Positions 41,778-52,006 are shown, counted from the first letter of the stretch. The stretch is 64,000 nt of DNA from Caenimonas aquaedulcis (GCF_015831345.1 NZ_JADWYS010000001.1:3376618-3440617); one strand, 5' to 3'. A program made the numbers and translations. Notes: generated by a model not told the origin, from the letters alone.

Positions 41778-43391
41778 ATGCATTACCTCGGATCACGGGC
41801 GCGCGCAGCCGCGTTCTTCATGCTGGTGGCGGCCACGTCGGCGCCGGTGCTCGCGGACTACAAGGCCGGGGTGGATGCGCTCGCGGTGCGCGACTACGCC
41901 ACCGCGCGCGCGCAGTTCGAGCGCGAGCCGGACAACGCCAACGCCATCTACCAATTGAGCCGGATGGCGACCCTGGGCCTCGGCGAGCCGCGCAACGAGA
42001 CGCGCGCGGCGGCGCTCCTGCGGCGCGCGGCGGACGCCGGGAGCCTGCCCGCGAAACTGGACCTGGTCTATGCGCTGGGCAATGGCACCGGGGTGGCCAG
42101 GGACACCGCGCAGGCCGTGCGCATCCTCGAGGAGCTGAGCACGGCGGGCAATGTGGAAGCCGCGCTGATCCTGGGCCGGGCGCTGTATTACGGCTGGTGG
42201 GAGCTGAAGAAGGACGAGGCGCGCGCATCGGGGCTGTTCCAGCGCGCGATGGACGCGGGCAACGACAACGGCACGACGATGTACGCGATCACGCTGCTCT
42301 CCGGCAACGGCGTCGCGAAGGACGAGGCGCGCGGCGCGGAACTGCTGAAGCTCGCGAGCGATCGCGGCAACACGGCGGCCCAGATCGAATACGCGAGCCT
42401 GCTGACGCGCGGGACGGCGGTGACCCGCGACTACGCGGCGGCCGCCGCGCTGTATCGCAAGGCGGCGGAAACCGGGCATGCCAATGCGCAATACGGCGTG
42501 GCGCTGGCGTACTGGCAGGGCTGGGGCGTCCCGCGGGAGGCCGCCACGGCGGTGCGCTGGGCGGACGCCGCCGCGCAGCAGGGCAACAACTGGGCGCAGC
42601 TGCTGCTGGGGGACGCGTTCAATTCCGGCGTCGGCGTGCCGCGCAACCGCACCGAGGCCGTCTACTGGTACACCGTGGCGTCGCGCGGCGGCACGAGCGC
42701 GTCGGAGCGCGCCAACGAACGCCGCGTGATCCTCGCGAAAGACATGCCGCAGGCGGACATCGACAACGTGGTCAAGCGCGCCGACGCTTACACGCCGCAG
42801 GCCGGCGTCCGGCCGCGGCAGGAGGCCCTGCCCGCGCTCGCGCACGGCGACAGCGTGCAGATCGGCAGCGTGAAGCTGGACGTGCCGGCGCCCAGGGGCT
42901 ACACGAACGGCTGGCAGACGGCGGAGTGGGTGCAGCAGATGCGGCCGAACGATCCGGAGCTGCGTCCGCTGCTGATGGTCCTGACGCGCCAGGAAGACAT
43001 GGACCGCGTGAAGCTGAGCCTGCCCGGCCCCTACCGCAACATCGAGATCGGCCGGTACGGGGCGGACCCCGCCGTGGCGGTCACGCCGGCGATGTTCGCC
43101 GACATCCGCAAGCAGATGCGCGACCAGGTACAGGCCGCCGTCGCGGCGGGCAAGTACCGCCTGGACAAGGTCGTCGCGGACGACGACCGCGCCTATGCGC
43201 TGGTGCGCTCCGGCATCAGCCAGGCCAACCGGGTCGACGGGTTCGCGCTGCTGCTGCTCAAGCAGCGCGTGCTGGTGCTGATGTTCACCGGTTATCGCAC
43301 CGAGCACCTGGCCGAGTTGCAGGACCTCGTCAAGGACACCGTGTCGGAGCTCGCCTCCAGCAACCGCGGGGGCTTCTTCTCGCAGCAGTAG
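41778..43391 (+). CDS. Exported Sel1-repeat protein
   Basis: The product is 537 residues. A signal peptide ending 'SAPVLAD' precedes about seven SEL1-like repeats (about 30-300), for example 'LGEPRNETRAAALLRRAADAG' and 'AQYGVALAYWQGWG'. The remainder (about 350-530) is a separate domain with 'GYTNGWQTAEWVQQMRPNDPELRPLLMVLTRQ' that I do not recognise. Sel1 proteins act as protein-interaction scaffolds, often in the envelope. It is divergent from prfC with a 145-base spacer. Confidence 0.8.
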   Translation: MHYLGSRARAAAFFMLVAATSAPVLADYKAGVDALAVRDYATARAQFEREPDNANAIYQLSRMATLGLGEPRNETRAAALLRRAADAGSLPAKLDLVYALGNGTGVARDTAQAVRILEELSTAGNVEAALILGRALYYGWWELKKDEARASGLFQRAMDAGNDNGTTMYAITLLSGNGVAKDEARGAELLKLASDRGNTAAQIEYASLLTRGTAVTRDYAAAAALYRKAAETGHANAQYGVALAYWQGWGVPREAATAVRWADAAAQQGNNWAQLLLGDAFNSGVGVPRNRTEAVYWYTVASRGGTSASERANERRVILAKDMPQADIDNVVKRADAYTPQAGVRPRQEALPALAHGDSVQIGSVKLDVPAPRGYTNGWQTAEWVQQMRPNDPELRPLLMVLTRQEDMDRVKLSLPGPYRNIEIGRYGADPAVAVTPAMFADIRKQMRDQVQAAVAAGKYRLDKVVADDDRAYALVRSGISQANRVDGFALLLLKQRVLVLMFTGYRTEHLAELQDLVKDTVSELASSNRGGFFSQQ

Positions 43392-43400
43392 CCCGGCCGC

Positions 43401-44483
43401 TCAGGCCTTGAAGACTTTCGAGAGCTCCATCGGCGTCGCCGTCTCGAGCTGGTCGTAGCGGCAGTCCTGCGGCTGCTTGTCGGTGCGCCAGCGCAGGAAG
43501 GTGGTCGCGTGCCGGAAGCGGTCGCCCTGCAGGTGGTCGTACTTCACCTCGCACACGCGCTCGATGCGCAGCGGCTGCCACGTGAGGTCCTTGTCGCCGC
43601 TCCAGCGGCTCTGCGCGCCGGGCAGGCGGTTGTCCCCGTGCGCCTCGGCGTTCGCCCAGTCGCGCCACGGGTGGCCTTCCAGCGCGTCTTTTCGCAGCGG
43701 CTCGAGTTCCTCCGCGAGCTGCACGCGCGCGGCCATGGTGAAGGACGAGGTCACGCCCGCATGCTGCAGCACGCCGGCGTCGTCGTAGAGGCCGAGCAGC
43801 AGGGATCCGATCGCGTCGTCGCGCTCCTTGTACCAGCGGAACCCGGCCACCACGCAGTCCGCCGTGCGCGCGTGCTTGATCTTGATCATCGCCCGCTTGC
43901 CGGGCTGGTAGGGCAGCGATTCCGGCTTGGCCACGACCCCGTCGAGGCCCGCGCCTTCGAACTGCTTGAGCCAGTCGACCGCGACCGCCCGGTCGCGCGT
44001 CATGGGGGTGAGGTACAGGGGCGGTTTCGCGTGGCCGACCAGGCGCTCCAGCCGCACGCGTCGCTCGCCCTGCGGCACGGCCATCGTGCTCTTGCCGCCG
44101 GCGGCGAGCAGGTCGAACGCGACGAAGGACGAGGGGGTCTCCTTGGCCAGGCGCGCGACCCGCGACACGGCGGGATGCACGCGCTGCTGGAGCGCATCGA
44201 AATCCAGCCGTCCCTGGACCGACACGATGATCTCGCCGTCCAGCACGCAGCCCCTGGGCAGGACTTCACCCAGGGCCTTTTCCAGCTCGGGGAAGTAACG
44301 GTTGAGCGGCTTGCCGTCCCGGCTCTGCAGGTAGATGCCTTCGGACGTGCTGAAGACCAGGGCGCGGAAGCCGTCCCATTTGGGCTCGAACAGGAAGCCT
44401 TCGCCTTGGGGAAGCTCATCCGCGATCTTCGCCAGCATCGGGACGACGGGCGGGCGCGGGGCGGCGGTGGGGGACGTGGACAT
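43401..44483 (-). CDS. ATP-dependent DNA ligase, stand-alone (LigC type)
   Basis: The product is 360 residues. The nucleotidyltransferase domain has 'EPKWDGFRAL' with adenylated Lys35, 'LDGEIIV', 'FVAFDLLA', 'DGVVAKP' and 'GKRAMIKIKHARTADCVV'. An oligonucleotide-binding domain follows and ends near 'VKYDHLQGDRFRHATTFLRWR'. There are no Ku, polymerase or nuclease domains and none is encoded nearby. LigC-like enzymes seal nicks in repair pathways in parallel to the NAD-dependent replicative ligase. The gene is divergent from the ahcY operon. Confidence 0.87.
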   Translation of the reverse strand: MSTSPTAAPRPPVVPMLAKIADELPQGEGFLFEPKWDGFRALVFSTSEGIYLQSRDGKPLNRYFPELEKALGEVLPRGCVLDGEIIVSVQGRLDFDALQQRVHPAVSRVARLAKETPSSFVAFDLLAAGGKSTMAVPQGERRVRLERLVGHAKPPLYLTPMTRDRAVAVDWLKQFEGAGLDGVVAKPESLPYQPGKRAMIKIKHARTADCVVAGFRWYKERDDAIGSLLLGLYDDAGVLQHAGVTSSFTMAARVQLAEELEPLRKDALEGHPWRDWANAEAHGDNRLPGAQSRWSGDKDLTWQPLRIERVCEVKYDHLQGDRFRHATTFLRWRTDKQPQDCRYDQLETATPMELSKVFKA

Positions 44484-44518
44484 GAAAGGCTTTGGTGGCG
44501 AGGGGTAGCCATTGTCCC

Positions 44519-44524
44519 TATAAT
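44519..44524 (+). promoter_or_regulatory. Promoter -10 box for ahcY operon
   Basis: A perfect TATAAT lies 10 bases before the riboswitch aptamer. The best -35 at 17-base spacing is TGGCGA (44496-44501), matching only half of TTGACA. Transcription would start near 44531, at the 5' edge of the aptamer. Confidence 0.65.
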
Positions 44525-44533
44525 TGCGCCCAT

Positions 44534-44600
44534 CCGAGGAGCGTTGCAGCATCTTTCCATCGATGCGAGGCTCGGATCTATCCAGGCAACGACGCTCACC
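44534..44600 (+). ncRNA. S-adenosylhomocysteine riboswitch aptamer
   Basis: The element reads CCGAGGAGCGTTGCAGC at 44534-44550 and GCAACGACGCTCACC at 44586-44600, the two conserved blocks of the SAH riboswitch family. P1 pairs GAGCG (44539-44543) with CGCTC (44593-44597), and TTGC (44544-44547) with GCAA (44586-44589). P2 pairs GCATC (44549-44553) with GATGC (44562-44566). A pseudoknot pairs CCGAG (44534-44538) with CTCGG (44571-44575). The family is known to sense S-adenosylhomocysteine and turn on its recycling genes, which fits the ahcY gene 75 bases downstream. Confidence 0.92.
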
Positions 44601-44674
44601 CACTGTTTTCGCGTGTGGTGAGTCCCTCCCTCCAAAGCAGTGGTTCCTCACAACATTTGCCTTTGGAGCCGTCC
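44595..44674 (+). promoter_or_regulatory. Riboswitch expression platform sequestering the ahcY Shine-Dalgarno
   Basis: CTCCAAAG (44630-44637) pairs perfectly with CTTTGGAG (44661-44668), which contains the ahcY Shine-Dalgarno GGAG. CTCACCcAC (44595-44603) pairs with GTGGTGAG (44615-44622), using bases also needed for aptamer P1. GTGGTGAG can instead pair with CTCACAAC (44647-44654) at 7 of 8 positions, inside the loop of the sequestering stem. Translational control is therefore likely; the switching order is inference. Confidence 0.65.
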
Positions 44675-46102
<1,428 letters not shown>

Positions 46103-46103
46103 C

Positions 46104-46850
46104 GTGCGCGCGGACCAGCTCCTCGTCGAGCGCGGTCTCGCGTCGACCCGCTCGCAGGCGCAACGGCTGATCGCATCCGGGGTGCGCTGGATGGATCGCG
46201 GCGCATGGCGCCCGGTGAAGAAGAACGGCGACGAGGTGCCTGACGGCGCGGAAGTCGAGCTGCTCGACACCTCGGAGGCCCGCTACGTTTCGCGCGGTGG
46301 GCTCAAGCTCGAAGGCGCGCTCGCCGCGGCGCGCGTCGCCGTGGCGGGCAAGCGCTGCCTCGACGTGGGCCAGTCCACCGGCGGGTTCACCGATTGCCTG
46401 CTGCGCCATGGCGCGGAGCATGTGGTCGGCGTCGACGTCGGCCAGGCGCAGATCCATCCTTCGATCCGCGAGAACCCGCGGGTGACGGTGATCGAGAAGG
46501 TGAATGCGCGCGAGCTGGCGGCGGAGCACGTGGGCGAGGACTTCGACTTCATCACGGGCGACCTGTCCTTCATTTCGCTCACGCTGGTGCTGCCCGCGCT
46601 CGCGCCCCTGCTGCGGCCGGGCGGCGACCTGCTGATGCTGGTGAAGCCGCAGTTCGAGCTCCAGCCCGGGCAGGTCGGCAAGGGCGGCATCGTCACCGAC
46701 CCGGCGCACTACGCCTTCATCGAACAGCGGATCAGGAATGCGTGCGCGGAACTGGGCCTGCGCGTGAAGGGCTGGTTCGAGAGCCCCATCGCGGGAGGCG
46801 ACGGCAACCGCGAATTCTTCATCCACGCCTTGCAGGAAGGGACCCCATGA
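46104..46850 (+). CDS. TlyA-family S4/FtsJ RNA methyltransferase
   Basis: The product is 248 residues from the GTG at 46104, two bases after the ahcY stop. An N-terminal S4 domain 'RADQLLVERGLASTRSQAQRLIASGVR' is followed by an FtsJ-like methyltransferase with 'CLDVGQSTGGFTDCLLRHGA' (SAM loop), 'GDLSFISLTL' and 'VKPQFE'. Mycobacterial TlyA methylates 16S and 23S rRNA ribose. It makes SAH, so co-transcription with SAH hydrolase is logical. It shares ATGA with metF. Confidence 0.88.
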   Translation: MRADQLLVERGLASTRSQAQRLIASGVRWMDRGAWRPVKKNGDEVPDGAEVELLDTSEARYVSRGGLKLEGALAAARVAVAGKRCLDVGQSTGGFTDCLLRHGAEHVVGVDVGQAQIHPSIRENPRVTVIEKVNARELAAEHVGEDFDFITGDLSFISLTLVLPALAPLLRPGGDLLMLVKPQFELQPGQVGKGGIVTDPAHYAFIEQRIRNACAELGLRVKGWFESPIAGGDGNREFFIHALQEGTP

Positions 46851-47677
46851 GTCTCCCCATCAGTTTCGAATTCTTTCCCCCCAAGACGCCGGAGGGCGCG
46901 GCGAAGCTGCGCGTCGCGCGGCAATCGCTGTACGCGCTGCAGCCGGAGTTCTGCTCCGTCACCTACGGCGCCGGCGGCTCCACCCAGGAAGGCACCTTCG
47001 GCACCGTGTCCGAGATCCTTGCCGAGGGCGTGGATGCGGCCTCCCACTTTTCGTGCATCGGCGCGACACGCATCACCGTTCGCGAGCAGCTCGGCGTGCT
47101 TCGCCAGATGGGCGTGAAGCGGCTCGTCGCATTGCGCGGCGACCTGCCGAGCGGCTACGGGGCCGGCGGCGAATTCCATTACGCGAGCGATCTCGTCGCC
47201 TTCATCCGCGCCGAAACCGGCGATGCGTTTCGCATCGAAGTGGCGTGCTATCCGGAAGTCCATCCGCAGGCGCGTTCCCCCGAGGCGGACCTGCAGGCGT
47301 ATGCGGCCAAGGTCCGCGCGGGCGCGGACTCCGCGATCACGCAGTACTTCTACAACGCGGATTCGTATTTCCGCTTCGTGGAGGAAGCGGACCGCCTGGG
47401 GCTGCACGCGCCCATCGTACCGGGCGTCATGCCCATCGTGAGCTCGACGCAGCTCATGCGCTTCTCGGATGCCTGCGGCGCGGAGATCCCGCGCTGGATC
47501 CGGCTGCGGCTGCAAAGCTTCGGCGACGACTCGGCGTCGATCCGCGCCTTCGGCCTCGACGTGGTGACGCAGTTGTGCGAGCAGCTGCGCGCGGGCGGCG
47601 CGCCGGGCCTGCATTTCTACACGATGAACCAGTCGGCCGCGACCGTGGAAATCTGCAAGCGCCTCCGCGGCGAGTGA
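46847..47677 (+). CDS. metF: 5,10-methylenetetrahydrofolate reductase
   Basis: The product is 276 residues. The TIM barrel shows 'ISFEFFPPKTPEG' (catalytic Glu), 'SVTYGAGGSTQEGT' and 'LRGDLPSGYG', plus 'QYFYNADSYFRFVE' near 165. It reduces methylene-THF to methyl-THF for homocysteine methylation. Following ahcY and a SAM-using methyltransferase, it completes an operon that regenerates methionine from SAH-derived homocysteine. The start is set by the ATGA overlap. Confidence 0.95.
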   Translation: MSLPISFEFFPPKTPEGAAKLRVARQSLYALQPEFCSVTYGAGGSTQEGTFGTVSEILAEGVDAASHFSCIGATRITVREQLGVLRQMGVKRLVALRGDLPSGYGAGGEFHYASDLVAFIRAETGDAFRIEVACYPEVHPQARSPEADLQAYAAKVRAGADSAITQYFYNADSYFRFVEEADRLGLHAPIVPGVMPIVSSTQLMRFSDACGAEIPRWIRLRLQSFGDDSASIRAFGLDVVTQLCEQLRAGGAPGLHFYTMNQSAATVEICKRLRGE

Positions 47678-47680
47678 GGC

Positions 47681-48769
47681 TCAGCGTTCGTCGTAGCTCA
47701 CCACCACCTTCGTGGTGAGCGGCCGCGCCTGGCAGGTGAGGACGAAACCCTTGTCCATCTCCCACTGCTCGAGCGTGAAATTCTTTTCCATCTCGACCTT
47801 GCCTTCCAGCACGCGGGCGCGGCACGTGCAGCACACGCCGCCCTTGCAGGAATAGGGCAGGTCCAGGCCGGCGTCGAGCGCGGCATCGAGCACGCGGTCG
47901 TCGGCCGCCATGCCGAGGTGATGCGTCTTGCCGTCCAGCACGATGTCCAGCTGGTGCGCCAGCACGGTGTCGTGGCGATGCGCCGGCGAAGCGCGATGGC
48001 GGGCCGACGCGGGATCGCCGGGCGAGGCGAAGCGTTCCGCGTGCACGCGCTGAGGGGGCACGCCGGCAATTTCCAGCGCACGTTCCACGCCTTCGATCAT
48101 CGCCTCGGGGCCGCAGATGAAGGCCTCGTCGATGCTCGCGGGTGGGATGAGCGACGCCAGCAATTCCGTGACCTTCGCTTCGTCGAGCCGGCCGTGCAGC
48201 AATTGCACTTCGGTCGGCTGGCGCGAGAGCAGGTGCAAGAGCGTGAGGCGCGCCGGGTAGCGGTCCTTCAGGTCTTGCAGGGCCTCGTTGAACATGATGG
48301 TGTTCGCGCGCTGGTTGCAATACACGAGCGTGAAGCGCGATTCGGGCTCCGCGGCCAGGGTCGTGGCGATGATCGACAGGATCGGCGTGATGCCCGAGCC
48401 CGCCGCGAAGCCCACGCGATGGCGCGCCTGCGGATCGTGCGGGGTGAAGCGGCCGTCCGGCGGCATCACGTCCAGCAGGTCGCCCGCACGAAGCTGCGCG
48501 GCCGCCCAGCGCGAGAAGCGGCCTCCTTCCACCGGCTTGATGCCGACGTCGAATTCGCCCTGCGACGCATACCGCTGGTGCGCGCTGCAGATGGAGTAGC
48601 TGCGGCGCGTGTCCTCGCCGTCGATGAGCGCGCGCAGCGTGACGAACTGGCCGGGACGGAAGTCGAATCGCTCGCGCAGCGCGGGCGGCACGGCCAGCGT
48701 GATCGCGGCGGCGCCCGCGGCGTCCGGCGTGACCTTGGCGATGGGCAGGGAATGGAAGTGGGCGGCCAT
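47681..48769 (-). CDS. paaE: Phenylacetyl-CoA epoxidase reductase subunit
   Basis: The product is 362 residues. A ferredoxin-NADP reductase-like part (about 1-245) has 'RRSYSICS' (FAD) and 'GFAAGSGITPILSII' (NADP), and a C-terminal plant-type [2Fe-2S] domain has 'YSCKGGVCCTCRARV' and 'LTCQARP'. It passes electrons from NADPH to the PaaA diiron site. It ends the paaABCDE operon and its stop is 3 bases from that of metF (convergent). The gene is called paaK in some species. Confidence 0.93.
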   Translation of the reverse strand: MAAHFHSLPIAKVTPDAAGAAAITLAVPPALRERFDFRPGQFVTLRALIDGEDTRRSYSICSAHQRYASQGEFDVGIKPVEGGRFSRWAAAQLRAGDLLDVMPPDGRFTPHDPQARHRVGFAAGSGITPILSIIATTLAAEPESRFTLVYCNQRANTIMFNEALQDLKDRYPARLTLLHLLSRQPTEVQLLHGRLDEAKVTELLASLIPPASIDEAFICGPEAMIEGVERALEIAGVPPQRVHAERFASPGDPASARHRASPAHRHDTVLAHQLDIVLDGKTHHLGMAADDRVLDAALDAGLDLPYSCKGGVCCTCRARVLEGKVEMEKNFTLEQWEMDKGFVLTCQARPLTTKVVVSYDER

Positions 48770-48779
48770 GCGCGACGCT

Positions 48780-49280
48780 TCAGTAGGGCTTGAAGTGGTC
48801 GAAGGGCTCCCGGCAATCCAGGCACCTGTACAGCGCCTTGCAGGCCGTGGAACCGAAATGGGAGGTTTCCGTGGTGTTGGTGGAGCCGCATTGCGGGCAG
48901 GCCACGCTCTCACCGCGGGCTCGCGGCTTCATGAACTGGACGACGTTGTCCGATGGCGCGCGCGTATGCGGCGGCGCGATGCCGTAGGCGCGCAGTTTGT
49001 CCTTCGCGGCATCCGTCATCCAGTCGGTGGTCCATGCAGGTGCGAGGCGCGTGACGATGTCCGCGCGGATGTCGCTGGCAGCCAGGGCCGCGCGCACGTC
49101 GTCCTCGATCTGGCCCATCGCGGGGCAGCCGCTGTAGGTCGGCGTGATCACGACTTCGAGCGTGTCGCCGCGTTCGTTCACCTCGCGCAGGATGCCGAGC
49201 TCGCGGATCGAGACGACGGGGATCTCCGGGTCGGCCACCGTGTCCAGCACGTGCCACGCGTACTCGGCGCGGGTCACCAT
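48780..49280 (-). CDS. paaD: Phenylacetyl-CoA epoxidase maturation protein PaaD
   Basis: The product is 166 residues. The N-terminal DUF59/SufT-like domain has 'DTVADPEIPVVSIRELGIL' and 'TPTYSGCPAMGQIE', and the C-terminal zinc-ribbon-like tail has 'CPQCGSTNTTE' with 'YRCLDCREPFDHFKPY'. PaaD is thought to help assemble metal centres of the epoxidase. The start overlaps the paaC stop by 7 bases. Confidence 0.93.
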   Translation of the reverse strand: MVTRAEYAWHVLDTVADPEIPVVSIRELGILREVNERGDTLEVVITPTYSGCPAMGQIEDDVRAALAASDIRADIVTRLAPAWTTDWMTDAAKDKLRAYGIAPPHTRAPSDNVVQFMKPRARGESVACPQCGSTNTTETSHFGSTACKALYRCLDCREPFDHFKPY

Positions 49281-50056
49281 CGCGCGTCCGGGTGCTGCCG
49301 CGCGAGGACCTGCATGTCGCCGAGCAGGTAGCTCAGGTGCTCGGAATGCGTGCCCTGCTTGCCGCGCGTGAGATGGCCGGCGTCGTCCGGCCTGCGCAGC
49401 GTCGCCTCGGCGAGCGCGGCGTCGAGCATCGCGTTCCATGCGTCGCGCAGCGAAGCCGGGTCCACACCGGTGCCGTTCGCCGCGGCCTGCGCTTCGGTGG
49501 GCGACACCGTCCAGAACTCCTGGGTGTAGGGCATCAGGTGATCGAGCGCGGCCTGCACGCGGCGGTGGGATTCCTCGGTGCCGTCGCCCATACGCACGAG
49601 CCAGTCGCGCGAGTGGCGCACGTGATAGCGCGTCTCCTTGAGCGACTTGGCGGCGATGGCCGCGAGCTGCGCATCGGCGGACGATTGCAGCGCGTCCCAC
49701 AGCAGCAACATCAGCGTGCTTTGCAGGAAGTTGCGCACGATCGTGGTGGCGTAGTCGCGATCCGCCGCCACGGTCCCCGCGAGCGGGCCGTGGTGCGGCA
49801 GTTCCACCAGCGTCCAGTTGCGAAACTGCGGAGCATCGCGGAAGTAGGCAAGGCTGTCCTCCGTCACGCCGTCGCCCATGAGCGAAGCCGCGTGCTGGTA
49901 CAACAGGCGCGCCTGGCCGATGAGGTCCAGGCCGATATTGGCCATGGCGATATCTTCTTCCAGCACCGGCCCGTGGCCGCACCACTCCGCGTTGCGCTGC
50001 CCGAGCACGAGCGCGCTGTCCGCGAGGTGCAGCAGGTAGTCGACAGGCGCCTTCAC
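49274..50056 (-). CDS. paaC: Phenylacetyl-CoA epoxidase structural subunit PaaC
   Basis: The product is 260 residues from the GTG at 50056 (GTGA overlap with the paaB stop). The ferritin-like fold shows 'HLADSALVLGQRNAEWCGHGPVLEEDIAMANIGLDLIGQAR'-type helices and 'LLLWDALQSSADAQLAAIAAKSLKETRYHVRHS'. PaaC is the non-catalytic partner that stabilises PaaA. No ATG start is available near the conserved N-terminus 'APVDYLLHLAD'. Confidence 0.94.
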   Translation of the reverse strand: MKAPVDYLLHLADSALVLGQRNAEWCGHGPVLEEDIAMANIGLDLIGQARLLYQHAASLMGDGVTEDSLAYFRDAPQFRNWTLVELPHHGPLAGTVAADRDYATTIVRNFLQSTLMLLLWDALQSSADAQLAAIAAKSLKETRYHVRHSRDWLVRMGDGTEESHRRVQAALDHLMPYTQEFWTVSPTEAQAAANGTGVDPASLRDAWNAMLDAALAEATLRRPDDAGHLTRGKQGTHSEHLSYLLGDMQVLARQHPDARW

Positions 50057-50349
50057 ATGTGTCCCACTTCGTCGGGGATCGAATAGAAGGTCGGATGGCG
50101 GTAGATCTTGTCTCCCGCGGGCTCGAAGAACTCGGCTTTGTCGTCCGGCTCGCTCGCAGTGATGAGGGAGGACGGAACCACCCAGATGCTCACGCCTTCC
50201 ATGCGGCGGGTGTACACGTCGCGCGCCATCTGCAGCGCCTGCTGCGCGTCGGCGGCGTGCAGGCTGCCGCAGTGCTTGTGCTCCAGGCCTTGCTTGGAGC
50301 GCACGAAGACTTCCCACAAGGGCCATTCGTTCCTGACGTCGGTGCTCAT
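50053..50349 (-). CDS. paaB: Phenylacetyl-CoA epoxidase subunit PaaB
   Basis: The product is 98 residues. '[26 protein letters not shown]' and '[21 protein letters not shown]' are the conserved PaaB core. It bridges the PaaAC heterodimers in the multisubunit epoxidase. Length is normal. Start and stop overlap paaA and paaC by 4 bases each. Confidence 0.95.
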   Translation of the reverse strand: MSTDVRNEWPLWEVFVRSKQGLEHKHCGSLHAADAQQALQMARDVYTRRMEGVSIWVVPSSLITASEPDDKAEFFEPAGDKIYRHPTFYSIPDEVGHM

Positions 50350-51368
50350 GCGGCCTCCTTCATGACGCGCTGTTGCTGTTTGCGCGCGTACGCCAGTGCC
50401 GCATCGCGGACCCACTGGCCGTCTTGGTGCGCCTTCACCCGCGTGGCGAGGCGCTCCTTGTTGCACGGCCCCTTGCCGTTGACCACGGCCCAGAAGTCGT
50501 CCCAGTCGATGGCGCCGTACTCGTGGCGGCCCAGGGCCTCGTTCCACTTCAGGTCCGGGTCGGGCACCGTGACGCCGAGGATCTTCGCCTGCGGGATCGT
50601 CGCGTCGACGAATTTCTGCCGCAGGTCGTCGTTGCTGATGCGCTTGATGCCCCAGCGCATGCCTTGCGCGCTGTTGGGGCTGTCGGCATCGGGCGGGCCG
50701 AACATCGCGAGCACCGGCCACCACCAGCGGTTCACGGCGTCCTGCACCATGTCGCGCTGGGCCTGCGTGCCCTGCATCTGCACCATCAGGCTTTCGAAGC
50801 CCTGGCGCTGGTGAAAGCTTTCTTCCTTGCAGATCCGGATCATCGCGCGCGCGTAGGGACCGTACGAGCAGCGGCAGATCGGCACCTGGTTCATGATCGC
50901 CGCGCCGTCCACGAGCCAGCCGATCACGCCGACGTCGGCCCAGGTGAGCGTGGGGTAGTTGAAGATCGAGCTGTACTTGGCCTTGCCCTGGTTCAGGGCC
51001 TCGAGCATCTGGTCGCGGCTGGTGCCCAGCGTCTCGGCGGCGCTGTACAGGTAGAGGCCATGGCCGCCCTCGTCCTGTACCTTGGCGAGCAGGATGGCCT
51101 TGCGCTTGAGCGAGGGCGCGCGCGAGATCCAGTTGCCCTCGGGCTGCATGCCGATGATCTCGCTGTGCGCGTGCTGGCTGATCTGCCGCACCAGCGTCTT
51201 GCGGTAGGCCTCGGGCATCCAGTCCTGCGGTTCGATCTTGCGGTCGGCGTCGATGCGTTCGTCGAACTGCGCCTGCAGGTCGGACGCGGCGCCCTCTCCG
51301 GGTGCGGGCACGGACTTCAACGTGCGTTGCGATTCCGGGTCGGGCAGGTCGAGGGCTTGGGTGTACAT
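50346..51368 (-). CDS. paaA: Phenylacetyl-CoA epoxidase catalytic subunit PaaA
   Basis: The product is 340 residues. Diiron ligands sit in paired helices: '[16 protein letters not shown]' and '[13 protein letters not shown]' (the ExxH), then '[13 protein letters not shown]'. It epoxidises the aromatic ring of phenylacetyl-CoA, the oxygen-dependent step of the phenylacetate pathway. It is first in the paaABCDE operon, with a TATACT -10 (minus strand, 51376-51381) and a strong palindrome next to it. Confidence 0.96.
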   Translation of the reverse strand: MYTQALDLPDPESQRTLKSVPAPGEGAASDLQAQFDERIDADRKIEPQDWMPEAYRKTLVRQISQHAHSEIIGMQPEGNWISRAPSLKRKAILLAKVQDEGGHGLYLYSAAETLGTSRDQMLEALNQGKAKYSSIFNYPTLTWADVGVIGWLVDGAAIMNQVPICRCSYGPYARAMIRICKEESFHQRQGFESLMVQMQGTQAQRDMVQDAVNRWWWPVLAMFGPPDADSPNSAQGMRWGIKRISNDDLRQKFVDATIPQAKILGVTVPDPDLKWNEALGRHEYGAIDWDDFWAVVNGKGPCNKERLATRVKAHQDGQWVRDAALAYARKQQQRVMKEAA

Positions 51369-51380
51369 GGAAGGGAGTAT

Positions 51381-51414
51381 AACAATTAACCGACCGAGTG
51401 GTCGGTTAATTGTT
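51381..51414. promoter_or_regulatory. Perfect 34-base palindromic operator, probable PaaR (TetR) site
   Basis: The arms AACAATTAACCGACC (51381-51395) and GGTCGGTTAATTGTT (51400-51414) are exact reverse complements around GAGT. The core ACCGACC..GGTCGGT matches the type of site bound by TetR-family PaaR repressors of phenylacetate genes. It overlaps the TATACT -10 of paaA, so binding would block transcription. No tetR-like gene is in the window, so the regulator is encoded elsewhere. Confidence 0.85.
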
Positions 51415-51472
51415 GGCCTGCCCTTGCGATACTGCGCGGATGAGATTCGGCTGCGCTTCGGTCAGGAGAGTC

Positions 51473-51991
51473 ATGGTCGCACTGGCGACGGCGGTCTGCA
51501 CGGCCGTACCCGTGACGGTCGCGGCAAAGGCGACCCACATCGCGCTGGACGCCTCGACGAGCTGCCATTTGCCGGGATTTCGCGAATCGTTGATGCGGCA
51601 TCTGCGCGCGGCGCGCGCCGGATCGCAGCGCTGCGGCCGCGAAGCCATGCCGCCGGCGCCGCCGCTCGCCTGGAACGACGCGTTGTTTTCCGCCGCGGCC
51701 TTGCATTCGGCCGACATGGCACGCCGGAACTACTTCGATCACGTGAGCCCCGAAGGCGCGCGTGCCGGCCAGCGCGTGTCGGCGGCGGGCTACCCCTGGC
51801 GCGGCGTCGCGGAGAACATCGCGGGCGGCGAGAAGTCGGTGGACGGTGTCATGGCCGGATGGATGCGCAGCGCGGGCCACTGCAGCAACATCATGGAGCC
51901 GCGGTTCACGGACGTCGCGGTGGCCTGCGTGGAGCGTCCCGGCAGCAGGTGGGGCACCTACTGGACGATGGTGCTGGGGCGCAATCGCTGA
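51473..51991 (+). CDS. Exported CAP-domain (SCP/PR-1-like) protein
   Basis: The product is 172 residues if translation begins at the ATG at 51473, which has GGAG 6 bases upstream; an ATG at 51440 would add 11 residues. 'MVALATAVCTAVPVTVAAKA' is a signal peptide. The CAP fold shows 'LFSAAALHSADMARRNYFDHVSPEG' with the central His, and 'GENIA'-like 'VAENIAGGEKSVDGVMAGWM' with 'SAGHCSNIM'. Function in bacteria is unclear. Its promoter would overlap the paa palindrome, so it might be co-regulated. Confidence 0.82.
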   Translation: MVALATAVCTAVPVTVAAKATHIALDASTSCHLPGFRESLMRHLRAARAGSQRCGREAMPPAPPLAWNDALFSAAALHSADMARRNYFDHVSPEGARAGQRVSAAGYPWRGVAENIAGGEKSVDGVMAGWMRSAGHCSNIMEPRFTDVAVACVERPGSRWGTYWTMVLGRNR

Positions 51992-52006
51992 AGCGCGCGC
52001 CGTGGA

